From the NCBI GenBank assembly GCA_019650355.1, contig BOWX01000004.1:1-64000 (forward strand): a stretch of 64,000 nucleotides of DNA. The letters are read 5' to 3'. The notes under the pieces were generated by a model. That model had not been told where the DNA came from, ran no database searches, and worked only from the letters and a program-made list of their open reading frames with translations. This DNA is from Fidelibacterota bacterium (GTDB lineage Bacteria > Fidelibacterota > Marinisomatia > Marinisomatales > Marinisomataceae). This document shows positions 55,553 to 64,000 of this stretch, in pieces. The translations under genes and the position numbers were made by a program. Each line of letters opens with the position of its first letter. The first letter of the stretch is position 1.

Positions 55553-55981
55553 TTTATTGACCCTTTTTTCATGTCTACCTTCTTCAAAATCAGTTGATAG
55601 CCAAAGATCGATTACTTTTTCAACTTCTTGATTATTTACAAATCTTGCTCCAATAGATAGTATATTTGCGTTATTATGTAAGCGAGATAGTTCAATAATT
55701 TCGATTGGACCATTATAATATACTGCAGCTCTAATTCCTTTAATTCTATTTGCAGCTATGGCTTCTCCTTGTCCAGATCCACCAAAAATTATTCCTATCA
55801 ATTTATGTTTTGAAATATATTTTGCTGCAGGCAAAATAAAGTCAGGATAATCATCAAGCCCATCATATTCAAATGCACCAAAATCTTTTATATCATAACC
55901 TTTTTCAATGAGAAATGTTTTTACATGTTCTTTTAATTCAAAACCAGCATGATCTGTAGCAAGTACAATTGTTTTATTCAT
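55541..55981 (-). CDS. rpiB: Ribose-5-phosphate isomerase B
   Basis: 146 residues. TDHAGFELKEHVK (about 7-19), GIIFGGSGQGEAIAANRIKGIRAAVYY (about 65-90), RLHNNANILSIGARF. The usual catalytic Cys of E. coli-type RpiB (GTGIG with Cys before it) is absent; the GGSGQGE form carries the Glu that serves as base in the mycobacterial type. Overlaps the tkt stop by 8 bases. Confidence 0.9.
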   Translation of the reverse strand: MNKTIVLATDHAGFELKEHVKTFLIEKGYDIKDFGAFEYDGLDDYPDFILPAAKYISKHKLIGIIFGGSGQGEAIAANRIKGIRAAVYYNGPIEIIELSRLHNNANILSIGARFVNNQEVEKVIDLWLSTDFEEGRHEKRVNKLDS

Positions 55982-57923
55982 TTAGATAATCCTCAATGAG
56001 TGTAGTGATTTTTTCTTTAACGAATCCTAAATGTTTTGCTACATCTTTTCCAGGAGCAGATGCACCAAATTCATTGATACCAATATTCAGACCATCAATA
56101 CCTGTAAATTTTTGCCATCCAGTAGTTATACCTGCTTCTAAAGATATTCTTTTTCTGCAATTACTACTCATAATAGAAGAGATGTATTTTTTATCTTGTT
56201 TTTCAAATAGTTCCCAGCATGGCAAATTAATTATTTGAATTTTTTTGTTGATTTCGTTGCATATTTCAACTGCTAAATGGGCTTCAGATCCAGAAGTAAA
56301 TAGAATTGCATCTGGATTATCTTCTTCATGTAAAATATATGCTCCTTTATTTACACCTTCTTCAATTTTATCTTCACTAATATTGAGTTTTGGTAATTTT
56401 TGTCTAGTAAGCAGGATTGCACTAGGATTTTTTTGATTCTTCATAATTGTTTTAAAACAATAAAAAGTTTCTAACGCATCTGCAGGTCTAAATACAAGAA
56501 GGTTAGGAATATTTCTTAGAGACATTGTATGTTCAACTGGCTGATGGGTAGGACCATCTTCACCAACAAAAATTGAATCGTGAGTAAATTCATACATGAC
56601 ATGAAGTTTTTGAATTGCAGATAGTCTTATTGCCGATCTGACATAGTCACTAAAAACTAAAAATGTTCCGCCAAATGGAAAGTGGCATCCATATAGAGCA
56701 ATTCCATTCATGATAGCTCCCATAGGAAATTCTCTAACTCCAAATGCTATATTCCTTCCTTTTGGATTGGATGATGAAAAGTCATCATATGAGCTAGCAA
56801 AGTTAGTTGTACAGTTTGATCCGTCTAAATCAGCTGAACCTCCGATAATATGCGGAAATTTTTCGGCAAATTCATCTAAAGATTTTCCAAATGCTTGCCT
56901 TGTTGCCATCAAATCATTTCCAAAATCTGGTACTTTCAATGAATCAAACATTTGATCTTCATCATAATAATTTTTTTCGAATTCTTTATCAATTTCAGCT
57001 ACTTTTTCATTTAATAGACCAAAATTTCTTTGAAAATGATTAATAATATCTTCATTACAGTAGAATGAATCTTGAGGAATTTCAAGTTTTTCTTTGGTGA
57101 GTTTTATTTCATCTTCGCTAAATGGAGAACCGTGGGATTTAGGGCTATTTTCTAAACTATAACTACCTTTTGCAATCACGGTTTTTCCAATAATTATACT
57201 TGGTTTATCGTTTGATTGTGCATTTCTTAAAGCTGTTCTTATTTCTTCGTGGTTATGGCCATCAATTTCTTGAACATGCCATCCCATAGCGTCGTAAAGC
57301 ATGGCATAGTCTGTTGAATCAACTCTAGAAGTATTTCCAGCAATTTGAATATCATTTTTATCATAAAACATGATGAGATTTGATAACTTCCAATGACCAG
57401 CAAGAGTACTAGCGCCAAGTGCTATTGGTTCTTGCAAGTCTCCATCACCCGCTAAAATATATGTAAATCTTTTAAATGATGAATTAGATGAAGCTTTTTC
57501 TGCTAAAGCCATTCCAATTCCCATTCCAACTCCTTGTCCAAGTGGTCCAGTACTTGCATCTATACCAGGAGTCTCTATTTCAGGATGACCAGGCGTCAAG
57601 CTCCCTAATTTTCTAAAATTTTTGAGGTCATCCATTTTCAGGATACCACATAAATATAAAATAGAATAAATGAGCATACATGTATGACCAACTGATAATA
57701 CTACTCTATCTCTATTCTCCCAATCAGGATTCTTGGGATCAATGGTTAAAAACTCAGAATACAAAATATAGGTAAAATCTGCTAAAGACATAGGACCACC
57801 TGGGTGTCCAGAATTAGCATTTCTAACTCCATCCATTACGAGCCCTTTGATAATATTTACTGTAAATAAATCTTTTTGATTATCATTTAAATTATTGAAA
57901 TCTGTAATATGATTATTGCTCAT
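55974..57923 (-). CDS. tkt: Transketolase
   Basis: Thiamine-diphosphate enzyme of the pentose-phosphate pathway. 649 residues, intact. NSGHPGGPMSLADF (about 37-50), SPGHPE-like LTPGHPEIETPGIDASTGPLGQGVG (about 108-132), the ThDP motif AGDGDLQEPIALGA with NDIQIAGN, and the PYR domain EDGPTHQPVEHTMSLRNIPN. Overlaps rpe (ATGA) and rpiB, so three sugar-phosphate genes form one operon. Confidence 0.95.
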   Translation of the reverse strand: MSNNHITDFNNLNDNQKDLFTVNIIKGLVMDGVRNANSGHPGGPMSLADFTYILYSEFLTIDPKNPDWENRDRVVLSVGHTCMLIYSILYLCGILKMDDLKNFRKLGSLTPGHPEIETPGIDASTGPLGQGVGMGIGMALAEKASSNSSFKRFTYILAGDGDLQEPIALGASTLAGHWKLSNLIMFYDKNDIQIAGNTSRVDSTDYAMLYDAMGWHVQEIDGHNHEEIRTALRNAQSNDKPSIIIGKTVIAKGSYSLENSPKSHGSPFSEDEIKLTKEKLEIPQDSFYCNEDIINHFQRNFGLLNEKVAEIDKEFEKNYYDEDQMFDSLKVPDFGNDLMATRQAFGKSLDEFAEKFPHIIGGSADLDGSNCTTNFASSYDDFSSSNPKGRNIAFGVREFPMGAIMNGIALYGCHFPFGGTFLVFSDYVRSAIRLSAIQKLHVMYEFTHDSIFVGEDGPTHQPVEHTMSLRNIPNLLVFRPADALETFYCFKTIMKNQKNPSAILLTRQKLPKLNISEDKIEEGVNKGAYILHEEDNPDAILFTSGSEAHLAVEICNEINKKIQIINLPCWELFEKQDKKYISSIMSSNCRKRISLEAGITTGWQKFTGIDGLNIGINEFGASAPGKDVAKHLGFVKEKITTLIEDYLNE

Positions 57924-58603
57924 TTTGAATGCATTATATTAATTGTTTGAATAGGATTTTCAGATTGAAAAACTTCTGATCCAGCAACAAGAATATCACC
58001 TCCAGCTGCTATTACATCTTTATAATTTTCAAGTTTAATACCTCCATCAACCTGAATCATAATTTTATCTCTAATTTTCTGCTCAATAAGATATTCATTT
58101 ATTTCAGAAATTTTTTGAATTGTTGAAGGAATAAAGCTTTGTCCACCAAACCCAGGCTCAACTGACATAACAACTATGTAATCGATAAATTCTATATATT
58201 TTTTTAAAATTGAAAATGGTGTTTTAGGCTTTATAGCAATCCCACATTTCAAACCATTTTTTTTGATCATATTGATTAAAATTTTAGGTGGGAACGTAAA
58301 GCGTGATTCAGTTGCTTCAATATGAAATGATATTCCGTCCGCTCCTGCATCAATAAAGGGTAGAAGCATATCAAAAGGATTGCTTACCATTAAATGTACA
58401 TCAAAAAATAATTCAGAATGTGGTCTTAAAGATTTTACTAGTCCAGGTCCAAAAGAAAGATTTGGCACAAATTGTTGATCCATGATATCTAAATGAAGCC
58501 ATTCAGCTTTTGAGTCATTACAAAATTTAATTTCTTTTTGAAGATTTGAAAAATCAGCACCTAATACTGACGGAGCAATTATAGGATTTTTTGCATTAGA
58601 CAT
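57920..58603 (-). CDS. rpe: Ribulose-phosphate 3-epimerase
   Basis: About 227 residues from ATG 58603 (MSNAKNPIIAPSVLGADF); an extension to 58663 adds a hydrophobic, non-family start. IIAPSVLGADF, EWLHLDIMDQQFVPNLSFGP, DVHLMVSNP, SVEPGFGGQSFI and QVDGGI are all family signatures. First gene of the rpe-tkt-rpiB operon. Divergent from the TetR gene. Confidence 0.9.
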   Translation of the reverse strand: MSNAKNPIIAPSVLGADFSNLQKEIKFCNDSKAEWLHLDIMDQQFVPNLSFGPGLVKSLRPHSELFFDVHLMVSNPFDMLLPFIDAGADGISFHIEATESRFTFPPKILINMIKKNGLKCGIAIKPKTPFSILKKYIEFIDYIVVMSVEPGFGGQSFIPSTIQKISEINEYLIEQKIRDKIMIQVDGGIKLENYKDVIAAGGDILVAGSEVFQSENPIQTINIMHSK

Positions 58604-58677
58604 GATACTTAAAGCTACATAAAAAAATTTTCTAATAGCAAAGGAATTGTTGATATATATCAATGTTTTTTATATCT

Positions 58678-58697
58678 TAGACCGACTAGTCGGTTTA
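58678..58697. promoter_or_regulatory. Palindromic operator for the TetR regulator
   Basis: ACCGACTAGTCGGT (58681-58694) is a perfect 14-base palindrome, extended to 20 bases (TAG...TTA) with a single mismatched pair. It lies between rpe and tetR and ends at the A of the tetR ATG (58697-58699). Its shape and place are typical of a TetR-family autoregulatory site. It could also control the divergent rpe operon, 75-94 bases from its ATG. Confidence 0.7.
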
Positions 58698-59307
58698 TGG
58701 ATAAAAATTCTCAAACAGATAAAAGAAGTAATATTTTAATGGCTGCTGTTAAAGTTTTGACTCAAAAGGTTATTACAGTAGTACAATGGATGATATTGTA
58801 GCAGAATCAAAAATGAGTAAAGGTGCAATTTATCATTATTACTCAAGTAAAAAAGACGTATATCTTGCAGTAATCGATATGTGGGAAAATCAAACCCAAG
58901 AATTGCTTGCACCAGCTGGAGATGAAGATTCCAGTGCAAAAGCAATAAAAAAACTTTTCAACCTTTTAGCTAAACAGCTCAAGATTGATGGAAGTTTTTT
59001 TAATTGCCTTCCAACATTGTGGGCAATTGCAAGACATGATGATGATTTTAGAAAGAAGATGCAGAAAGTTTATAATCGTTTTCAAAGATTTATTGAATTA
59101 ATAATTTTAAGAGGCATAGAAAGCAAAGAGTTTGTCAATTTGAAGCCTGATAATGCTAAAACTCCAGCTTTATCATTAATACTTAATTTTGAAGGTATTT
59201 TTTGGTTTAATATCTTTAATTCAAAGTATGTTGACGCTGAGAAATATATGGAAGAAGTTTCAAGCTCAATTTTATATGTCTATACTCAAAGAAAAGGGGA
59301 AAAATAA
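58697..59307 (+). CDS. TetR-family regulator (FadR-like), frame-broken
   Basis: About 203 residues. ATG 58697; one G is missing near 58766 (CAAAAGGTTATTAC) to give KGYYSSTMDDIVAESKMSKGAIYHYYSSKKD, the canonical TetR helix-turn-helix. The C-terminal ligand domain is the usual all-helical fold. It abuts the fadE gene (1-base overlap of stop and ATG), and beta-oxidation operons are commonly controlled by TetR-type acyl-CoA sensors, so an acyl-CoA ligand is likely. Confidence 0.85.
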
Positions 59308-61121
59308 TGTCAAAAGAACAATCAGTCGATTTTAGTAAAATTAAAACTGGAGGCACATTTCTAACTAATGTTGTCGGATCTGAAAAAGTGTTTTGTAAAG
59401 AACTATTTTCTGATGAAGAAAAAATGATTTATGAAGCAATGCGCGATTTCGCAACAAATGAACTTTTACCATTATCACAAAATGAATTAAACAAGAAAGA
59501 TGAAAAATTAATCAGAAAGCTTGTAGAGCAAATGGGTGAATTAGGATTTTTAGGAATTGATGTTCCTGAAAAATATGGTGGATCAGAAATGACAAAAACT
59601 GGAATGTGTATTTTAGCTGAAGGTATTTCATTTTGTGGTAGCCCATCTTTTTGTACTGTTTGGAATGTTCAAACTTCAATTGGTTCTTTAGGTATTATTT
59701 GGTATGGTAATGATGAGCAAAAGCAAAAATGGTTGCCAGGTATTTGTTCTGGAGAAAAAATTGCAGCATTTGGTTTAACTGAGCCTGAAGCAGGTTCTGA
59801 TGCTACAAATTCTAAAACCACAGGTGTTCTTTCTGAAGATGGCAAACACTACATTTTAAATGGTCAAAAAATCTTCATTTCAAACGGTGCATGGGCTGAT
59901 ACTTTTATAGTAGCATTGAAAATTGATGGAAAGTTTTCTTCAATAGTCGTTGAAAAAGGTACACCTGGATTTGAAATTGGAAAAGAAGAAAAGAAGATGG
60001 GTATGGAAGGATCTTCAACTGTTCCATTGTACTTTACAGATTGTAAAGTTCCTGTAGAGAATTTGCTTGGCAACGTTGGTGATGGTGCCGGTCCTGCATT
60101 TTGTGGATTAAATATTGGTCGATTTAAGCTAGGTGCTTCTGCAATTGGAGGAATGATTTTAGGTATGGAGCGTGCAGTTGAGTATGCCAAGGAGAGAAAA
60201 GCTTTTGGACAATATATTTCTGATTTTGGATCTATTCAGGAAAAGTTGGCTTCTGCGGCTATCCTTACTTATACATTAGATAGTACTTGTTATTCCGTTA
60301 TTGGTAAACAGACAGAAGCTATCAATGAATTAGATAAGGATGATCCTAAATACTATATTAAGCAGGGTAATACTACTGAAAAATATATTGCTGAAAATTC
60401 TATTGTAAAAGTTTATGGAAGCGAGTCTGCAGAACAATTAATTGATCATTGTTTCCAGATTTTTGGTGGATATGGTTTTATTGAAGAATATCCAATGGCT
60501 CAAGCTTATAGAGATAATAGAATCAATAAGATTTGGGAAGGAACAAATGAGATTAATAAAATGCTTTGTGGAAGAGCAATGATTACAAAAGCTCTCAGCG
60601 GAGAGATTGGATTTAAAGAATACTTAGAAAAAGTTGATAGCTATTGTAAGGATGGCCTTGATAGTGGTTATGAGGGAGATTATAAGGATGAAGTGGAGTG
60701 TATTGAAGCTGCCAAAGCGCTTTATGCTATTTGTCTTAATGAGTCTTTAAGTAAGCATGGTCAAGATATAGGAACTGAGCAAGTAATTATTGAGAATCTT
60801 GCTAATATTCTTATTTATTGCTATGTAGCTGATTCAACTTTATCAAGAGTTATGCAGCACAAAGATTTTTATGAAACTAAAAATCAAATTGTGCCTGAAC
60901 TATGTGCTAAAGTTTATACTGCTGAGCAAGGAATTAGGGTTATGGAGTACACTTATAAAATATTAAATAACATTTATAATGGTGATATTCCAGCTGATTT
61001 AAATGCAAAGCTTGATGTTTTGAAAGAAAGACTTTCTTTATCAACCGATACAATTGGTTTGAAGAAAATAATTGGAGAAAAAGTTGTTGAATCTGGCGGA
61101 TATCCAGTTCAAAGCTTTTAA
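59307..61121 (+). CDS. fadE: Acyl-CoA dehydrogenase (FadE-like)
   Basis: 604 residues, longer than short-chain enzymes, with a C-terminal extra domain as in Bacillus FadE. FAD/substrate motifs FGLTEPEAGSDATNSKTTG (about 154-172), YAKERKAFGQYISDFGSIQEKLA (about 292-314) and QIFGGYGFIEEYPMAQAYRD (about 387-406). The catalytic base is Glu in WEGTNEINK (about 411). Oxidises long-chain acyl-CoA at the 2,3 position. Intact. Confidence 0.95.
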   Translation: MSKEQSVDFSKIKTGGTFLTNVVGSEKVFCKELFSDEEKMIYEAMRDFATNELLPLSQNELNKKDEKLIRKLVEQMGELGFLGIDVPEKYGGSEMTKTGMCILAEGISFCGSPSFCTVWNVQTSIGSLGIIWYGNDEQKQKWLPGICSGEKIAAFGLTEPEAGSDATNSKTTGVLSEDGKHYILNGQKIFISNGAWADTFIVALKIDGKFSSIVVEKGTPGFEIGKEEKKMGMEGSSTVPLYFTDCKVPVENLLGNVGDGAGPAFCGLNIGRFKLGASAIGGMILGMERAVEYAKERKAFGQYISDFGSIQEKLASAAILTYTLDSTCYSVIGKQTEAINELDKDDPKYYIKQGNTTEKYIAENSIVKVYGSESAEQLIDHCFQIFGGYGFIEEYPMAQAYRDNRINKIWEGTNEINKMLCGRAMITKALSGEIGFKEYLEKVDSYCKDGLDSGYEGDYKDEVECIEAAKALYAICLNESLSKHGQDIGTEQVIIENLANILIYCYVADSTLSRVMQHKDFYETKNQIVPELCAKVYTAEQGIRVMEYTYKILNNIYNGDIPADLNAKLDVLKERLSLSTDTIGLKKIIGEKVVESGGYPVQSF

Positions 61122-61130
61122 GGAGGAAAA

Positions 61131-62263
61131 ATGAGTAATAAAGCTGTAATTATTGATGGAGTTAGATCTCCAATAGGTACAAAAGGCAGCCCAATGATTG
61201 GAATGAGATCAGATGAAATTGCTGGGCAAGTAATCAAAGGTTTATTAGATAGAAATAAAGAGTTAGATGTTAATTTAATCGAAGATGTTTCATTAGGATG
61301 CGCATTTCCAGAGGGGCCAACAGGAATGTTAGTTGCTAGAGGAGCATCTATTTTAGCAGGAATACCTGAAACCGCTGCTGCTAATGTTATTAATCGTTAC
61401 TGTGGATCAGCCATGACATCACTTCATATGATTAGTTCAGCTATTGAGGCTGGCGATATTGAAGTAGGTATTGCTGGTGGAGTTGAAGATATGTTTACCA
61501 TTCCACAGGGAGGTTTTGCTCCTGACTTTAATGTGAAGTTAGCTGAAGAAGACTATTATATTTCAATGGGAGAAGGCGCTGAATTACTTGCTGACGAATT
61601 AGATATCTCAAGAGAAGAGCAAGAAGAATTTTCTTTTTCATCTCATGATAAAGCTGTAGCTGCACGCGATGCAGGTAAATTTGACAATGAGATTGTTCCA
61701 ATCACTCTTGAAGATGGAACAGTTATTGATAAAGATAGCGGTCCAAGAACTCCTGATAAAGAAAAAATTAAATCTTTAAATCCAGCTTTTAGAGCTGATG
61801 GAACTGTTACTGCTGCTACTAGTAGTCCTTTTCAATTGGAGCTTCAGCAATGCTAATTACAAGTGAAAAATTTGCGAATGAAAATGGATTAAAAATCAGA
61901 GCAACAATCGAAGGAAGAGCTGTAGCTGGAGTACATTGGAAAATGTTTGGTTCTGGTCCTGTTCCAGCTACTGAAAAAGCTCTAGAAAAAACTGGTTTTT
62001 CAATTGATGATATTGATGCAGTTGAATTAAATGAAGCATTTGCAGCTCAAGCTTTATATTGTATAAAGAAAGCAAATTGGGATCCAAATAAGGTTAATTT
62101 AAATGGAGGCGCTGTTGCTTTAGGCCATCCTCTTGGTATTTCAGGTACAAGAATTATTACTACTTTATTAAATGTTCTGGAACAACAAGATAAATCAATG
62201 GGCCTAGCTACAATGTGTGTTGGTACTGGTCAAGGTATTACTACAATTATAAAAAGGGGATAG
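61131..62263 (+). CDS. fadA: Acetyl-CoA acyltransferase (thiolase), frame-broken
   Basis: Cleaves 3-ketoacyl-CoA. About 377 residues. VRSPIGTKGSP at about 11, nucleophile Cys in NRYCGSAMTS (about 88-97), SMGEGAELLADE, GMFGSGPVPATEKAL-like MFGSGPVPATEKAL, NEAFAAQALYC, catalytic His in GHPLGISGTR and Cys in MCVGTGQG. One inserted T near 61833 splits the frame in TSSPFSIGASAMLIT. AGGAGG upstream of the ATG. Confidence 0.9.
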
Positions 62264-62264
62264 A

Positions 62265-64000
62265 ATGAGTATTGAAATCAAAAAATGTGCTGTTTTAGGT
62301 GCTGGAGTAATGGGAGCACAGATAGCAGGACATATTGCTAATGCTGGAATTCCGTCATTATTGTTTGATGTTAATAATGATCTTGCAAAAAAAGGTATTG
62401 AAGGGTTAACAAAGCTAAAACCTGCACCACTTTTTTCAAGCAAAAATACTTCATTAATTACCCCATGTACCTATGACAATGATTTAGAAAAATTAAAGGA
62501 TTGTGATTTAATAATTGAAGCTGTTGCCGAAAAGATTGAAATCAAGCATACAGTATATAAAAATTTATTACCTCATCTTAAGGAAAATGCAATTTTAGCT
62601 TCCAATACTTCTGGAATTCCTTTAGCCAATTTAGTTGAAGTTTTACCTGATGAAGTACAATCTAGATTTTTAATATCACATTTTTTCAATCCTCCAAGAT
62701 ACTTGAGATTGCTTGAATTAGTTAAGGGTCCTAAAACATCCGATGACGTTTATAATGTAGTTTCTGAATTTGGGGAAGTTACGTTAGGTAAAGGCGTTGT
62801 ACATGCAAAAGATACACCTGGCTTTATTGGAAACAGATTAATTAATGCGAGTGGGCCATTAACCTTTCAAAAAGCAATGGATTATGGTCTGACTGTTGAA
62901 GATGTTGACTCTCTAGCTGGCACTTTAATTGGAAATGCAAAAAGTGCATATTTTAGAACCCAAGATGTTGTTGGTTTAGACACTGCTCTCAATGTAATGA
63001 ATAATATGTTTGAAAGAGTTACAACAGAAAGTGAAGAGGAGAGACAAAAATTTAAAGCACCAGAGCTCTTAGTTAAACTTGTTGAGGATGGAAGATTGGG
63101 TCAAAAATCTGGTGCAGGGTGGTATAAAAAAGAAGGTAAAGAAATTTTATCTCTCGATTTTGATACAATGGAGTATTCACCAACTAAAAAAAGATTTTTT
63201 GATACCATTAGAGTTGGAAAGCCGATAAAAGATTTAAAGAAAAGACTTGCTGCAATAACATATTTGGATGATGTTGGAGCAAAGTTTTTATGGGATATTA
63301 ATGCACCCATGTTTACTTATTCTGCTGAATTAATTCCCGAAATTGCGGATAGTATTATTGAAATTGATAATGCTATGAAATGGGGATTTGCAAGAGATAT
63401 AGGAATTTTTGATGCATGGGACGCTATTGGAGTTGAAAAATCTGTTAACAAAATGAAGGAAGAAAATAGAAAAGTCCCATCATGGGTTGAAGAGATGTTA
63501 GCTTCTGGAAGAAAGTCATTTTATGAAATTATCGATGGAAAACTTACTTATTATTGTCCTGTAAAGAAAAAGGTATTGACTCACAAAGATAACGATAAAA
63601 CACTAAACTTAAATTTATACAAGAATTCCAAGACAATGCTCAAAAGAGATTGGAGTGCTAGTATACATGATTTAGGAGATGGAGTACTAAATGTTGAATT
63701 TCATTCTATATTTGTTCCAGCTTTTAATCCTATCGATAGATCTATGGTTGGTGTTGTGAAGGATGCTTTAGATTTACTTGATTCTGGAAAATACAAAGGT
63801 CTTGTTATTGGTCACCAAGGAAAAAATTGGAGTGCTGGAGCTAATGTTAATGATTTTAAAATGGCTATTGACTCTGGTAATCTACAAGTAATGGATGCTG
63901 GCGTCAAAGAGATGCAAGATGTCACTCAAAGAATCAGACATTCTAAATATCCAGTAGTTTCCTGTCCATTTAATTTGGCATTGGGCGGTGGTTTTGAATT
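62265..64000 (+). CDS. fadN: 3-hydroxyacyl-CoA dehydrogenase/enoyl-CoA hydratase (FadN-like), 3' end outside window
   Basis: Bifunctional beta-oxidation enzyme; 578 residues visible, family length near 790. N-terminal NAD-binding GAGVMGAQIAGHIANAG (about 11-27), IIEAVAEKIEIKH, ASNTSGIPL, HFFNPPRYLRLLELV and the catalytic DTPGFIGNRL. The C-terminal crotonase fold starts in the window (FNPIDRSMVGVVKDAL, GHQGKNWSAGANVNDF, FNLALGGGFE). Order dehydrogenase-then-hydratase is that of Bacillus FadN. ATG 62265, 1 base after fadA. Confidence 0.9.
   Translation, partial: MSIEIKKCAVLGAGVMGAQIAGHIANAGIPSLLFDVNNDLAKKGIEGLTKLKPAPLFSSKNTSLITPCTYDNDLEKLKDCDLIIEAVAEKIEIKHTVYKNLLPHLKENAILASNTSGIPLANLVEVLPDEVQSRFLISHFFNPPRYLRLLELVKGPKTSDDVYNVVSEFGEVTLGKGVVHAKDTPGFIGNRLINASGPLTFQKAMDYGLTVEDVDSLAGTLIGNAKSAYFRTQDVVGLDTALNVMNNMFERVTTESEEERQKFKAPELLVKLVEDGRLGQKSGAGWYKKEGKEILSLDFDTMEYSPTKKRFFDTIRVGKPIKDLKKRLAAITYLDDVGAKFLWDINAPMFTYSAELIPEIADSIIEIDNAMKWGFARDIGIFDAWDAIGVEKSVNKMKEENRKVPSWVEEMLASGRKSFYEIIDGKLTYYCPVKKKVLTHKDNDKTLNLNLYKNSKTMLKRDWSASIHDLGDGVLNVEFHSIFVPAFNPIDRSMVGVVKDALDLLDSGKYKGLVIGHQGKNWSAGANVNDFKMAIDSGNLQVMDAGVKEMQDVTQRIRHSKYPVVSCPFNLALGGGFE

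Overview
The window is AT-rich DNA (roughly 30% GC by eye) from a free-living, aerobic, heterotrophic Gram-negative bacterium. Three things point to the FCB side of the tree: signal peptides ending in -FSQ, a TonB receptor with a carboxypeptidase-like leader domain, and an alternative complex III plus A2-type caa3 oxidase operon. A marine Marinimicrobia (SAR406)-like lineage fits best, but that is inference from gene content only. I see no phage, insertion sequence, CRISPR array or rRNA.

Layout. 0-5.8 kb: a small membrane protein, tRNA-Val, a CIA30-type protein, a PKD-esterase lipoprotein, carbamate kinase, formyl-THF cyclo-ligase, UbiE/MenG and a hemolysin III-type protein. 5.75-7.3 kb: an acetyl-CoA synthetase gene whose consensus collapses into homopolymer noise. 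7.3-13.4 kb: a DUF2805/TIGR03643 gene, two SDR enzymes, a 1115-residue internally duplicated CPBP protease and a PlsC acyltransferase. 13.4-17.7 kb: a Tat-exported Rieske lipoprotein divergent from a b561-like membrane protein and YceI, then a minus-strand membrane-protein operon that includes two very small genes. 17.8-22.4 kb: glutaredoxin and a surface-polymer cluster (MJ1255-like GT, TagD-like, TagF/TagB-like, GT90, GT2). 22.5-25 kb: queCEDF, the preQ0/preQ1 pathway. 25-31.5 kb: Yip1, GNAT, sulfotransferase, exported Ni-SOD with a DUF6580 membrane protein, cold-shock protein, tRNA-Lys, SDR, an HMA-MauE fusion and small membrane proteins. 31.5-40.9 kb: FBPase II, class I aldolase, thiamine pyrophosphokinase, TonB receptor, Fe/Mn-SOD, Tpx, Usp and a DASS transporter. 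41-55.5 kb: one long respiratory operon, actABCDEF, a small TM protein, SCO, coxBACD, ctaA, SCO and ctaB. 55.5-58.6 kb: rpiB, tkt, rpe. 58.7-64 kb: a TetR regulator and a FadE-FadA-FadN beta-oxidation operon, with the last gene cut by the window end.

How it works together. Fatty acids are shortened by the FadEAN enzymes. Quinol is oxidised by alternative complex III, which passes electrons to a caa3 oxidase through its fused cytochrome c. CtaA and CtaB make the heme A and two SCO proteins assemble CuA. The SOD, Tpx and Usp genes deal with oxidative by-products. Pentose-phosphate and gluconeogenic enzymes supply sugars.

Data quality. About 20 genes that should be intact are split by single-base indels, mostly next to homopolymers. 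I read these as consensus errors of an under-polished long-read assembly, not gene decay, and I give one joined feature per gene. The 6.12-7.28 kb stretch is an extreme case.
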